A stretch of DNA of 5,302 bases from an uncultured Hyphomicrobiales bacterium (GTDB lineage Bacteria > Pseudomonadota > Alphaproteobacteria > Rhizobiales > CAJQND01). The position numbers were made by a program, and so were the translations under genes. Positions 5,275 through 5,302 of this stretch are shown here, in pieces. Each line of letters begins with the position of its first letter. Position 1 is the stretch's first letter. The stretch lies in NCBI GenBank assembly GCA_905479595.1, contig CAJQND010000171.1:1-5302 (forward strand). The letters are read 5' to 3'. The notes under the pieces are model-generated. The model saw nothing but the letters and a program-made list of their open reading frames with translations, was not told the origin of the DNA and made no database searches.

Positions 5275-5302
5275 TTGGAAACACCGTGACAAAAGATAGT
5301 GT

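Overview
The window looks like an accessory or catabolic stretch of a proteobacterial chromosome, probably from a marine or environmental species. This guess rests on moderate GC, tightly packed genes, an RpiR-type regulator, and a Rieske oxygenase of the quaternary-amine type next to a dimethylglycine/sarcosine dehydrogenase-like flavoprotein. No rRNA, tRNA or CRISPR array is visible, and the taxonomy is only an inference.

Left part (1-3988, running into a remnant at 3985-4057): a divergent catabolic locus. On the minus strand, leaving the window at base 1, is the N-terminal 131 codons of an FAD-dependent DMGDH/SarDH-type oxidoreductase. On the plus strand is a tightly spaced operon: an RpiR-family regulator (460-1341), a Rieske non-heme iron oxygenase alpha subunit (1344-2426), an Asp/Glu racemase superfamily protein resembling arylmalonate decarboxylase or maleate isomerase (2416-3252), and a small sulfotransferase-like protein (3245-3988). 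Gaps are 2 bp or negative, so the genes are probably co-transcribed and translationally coupled. The Rieske protein has a bridging Glu as in carnitine monooxygenase. With the DMGDH-like flavoenzyme this points to oxidative cleavage or demethylation of an N-methylated or quaternary amine. The racemase/decarboxylase-like and sulfotransferase-like members do not belong to any such pathway I can name, so the substrate may be undescribed. No reductase partner for the Rieske protein lies in the window.

Middle (3985-4534): a decayed junction. A 4-bp ATGA overlap after the sulfotransferase gene opens a further reading frame with a CxxC motif. It is interrupted after about 24 codons by what looks like the terminus of an IS3-family insertion sequence (TGTCC... 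from 4058). The IS is a 3'-end remnant on the minus strand: about 80 C-terminal transposase codons, carrying a stop and a frameshift. Its truncated inner edge abuts a GFA-family (glutathione-dependent formaldehyde-activating enzyme-like) gene that keeps only its N-terminal half and has an in-frame TAG. The IS has therefore apparently helped delete DNA and join two unrelated loci, breaking a gene on each side.

Right part (4539-5302): an intact minus-strand isochorismatase-like cysteine hydrolase with its Asp-Lys-Cys triad. It has a good sigma-70-like promoter upstream that overlaps a near-perfect palindrome (candidate operator), and an additional inverted repeat in the leader. The broken GFA gene was the next gene of this transcription unit.
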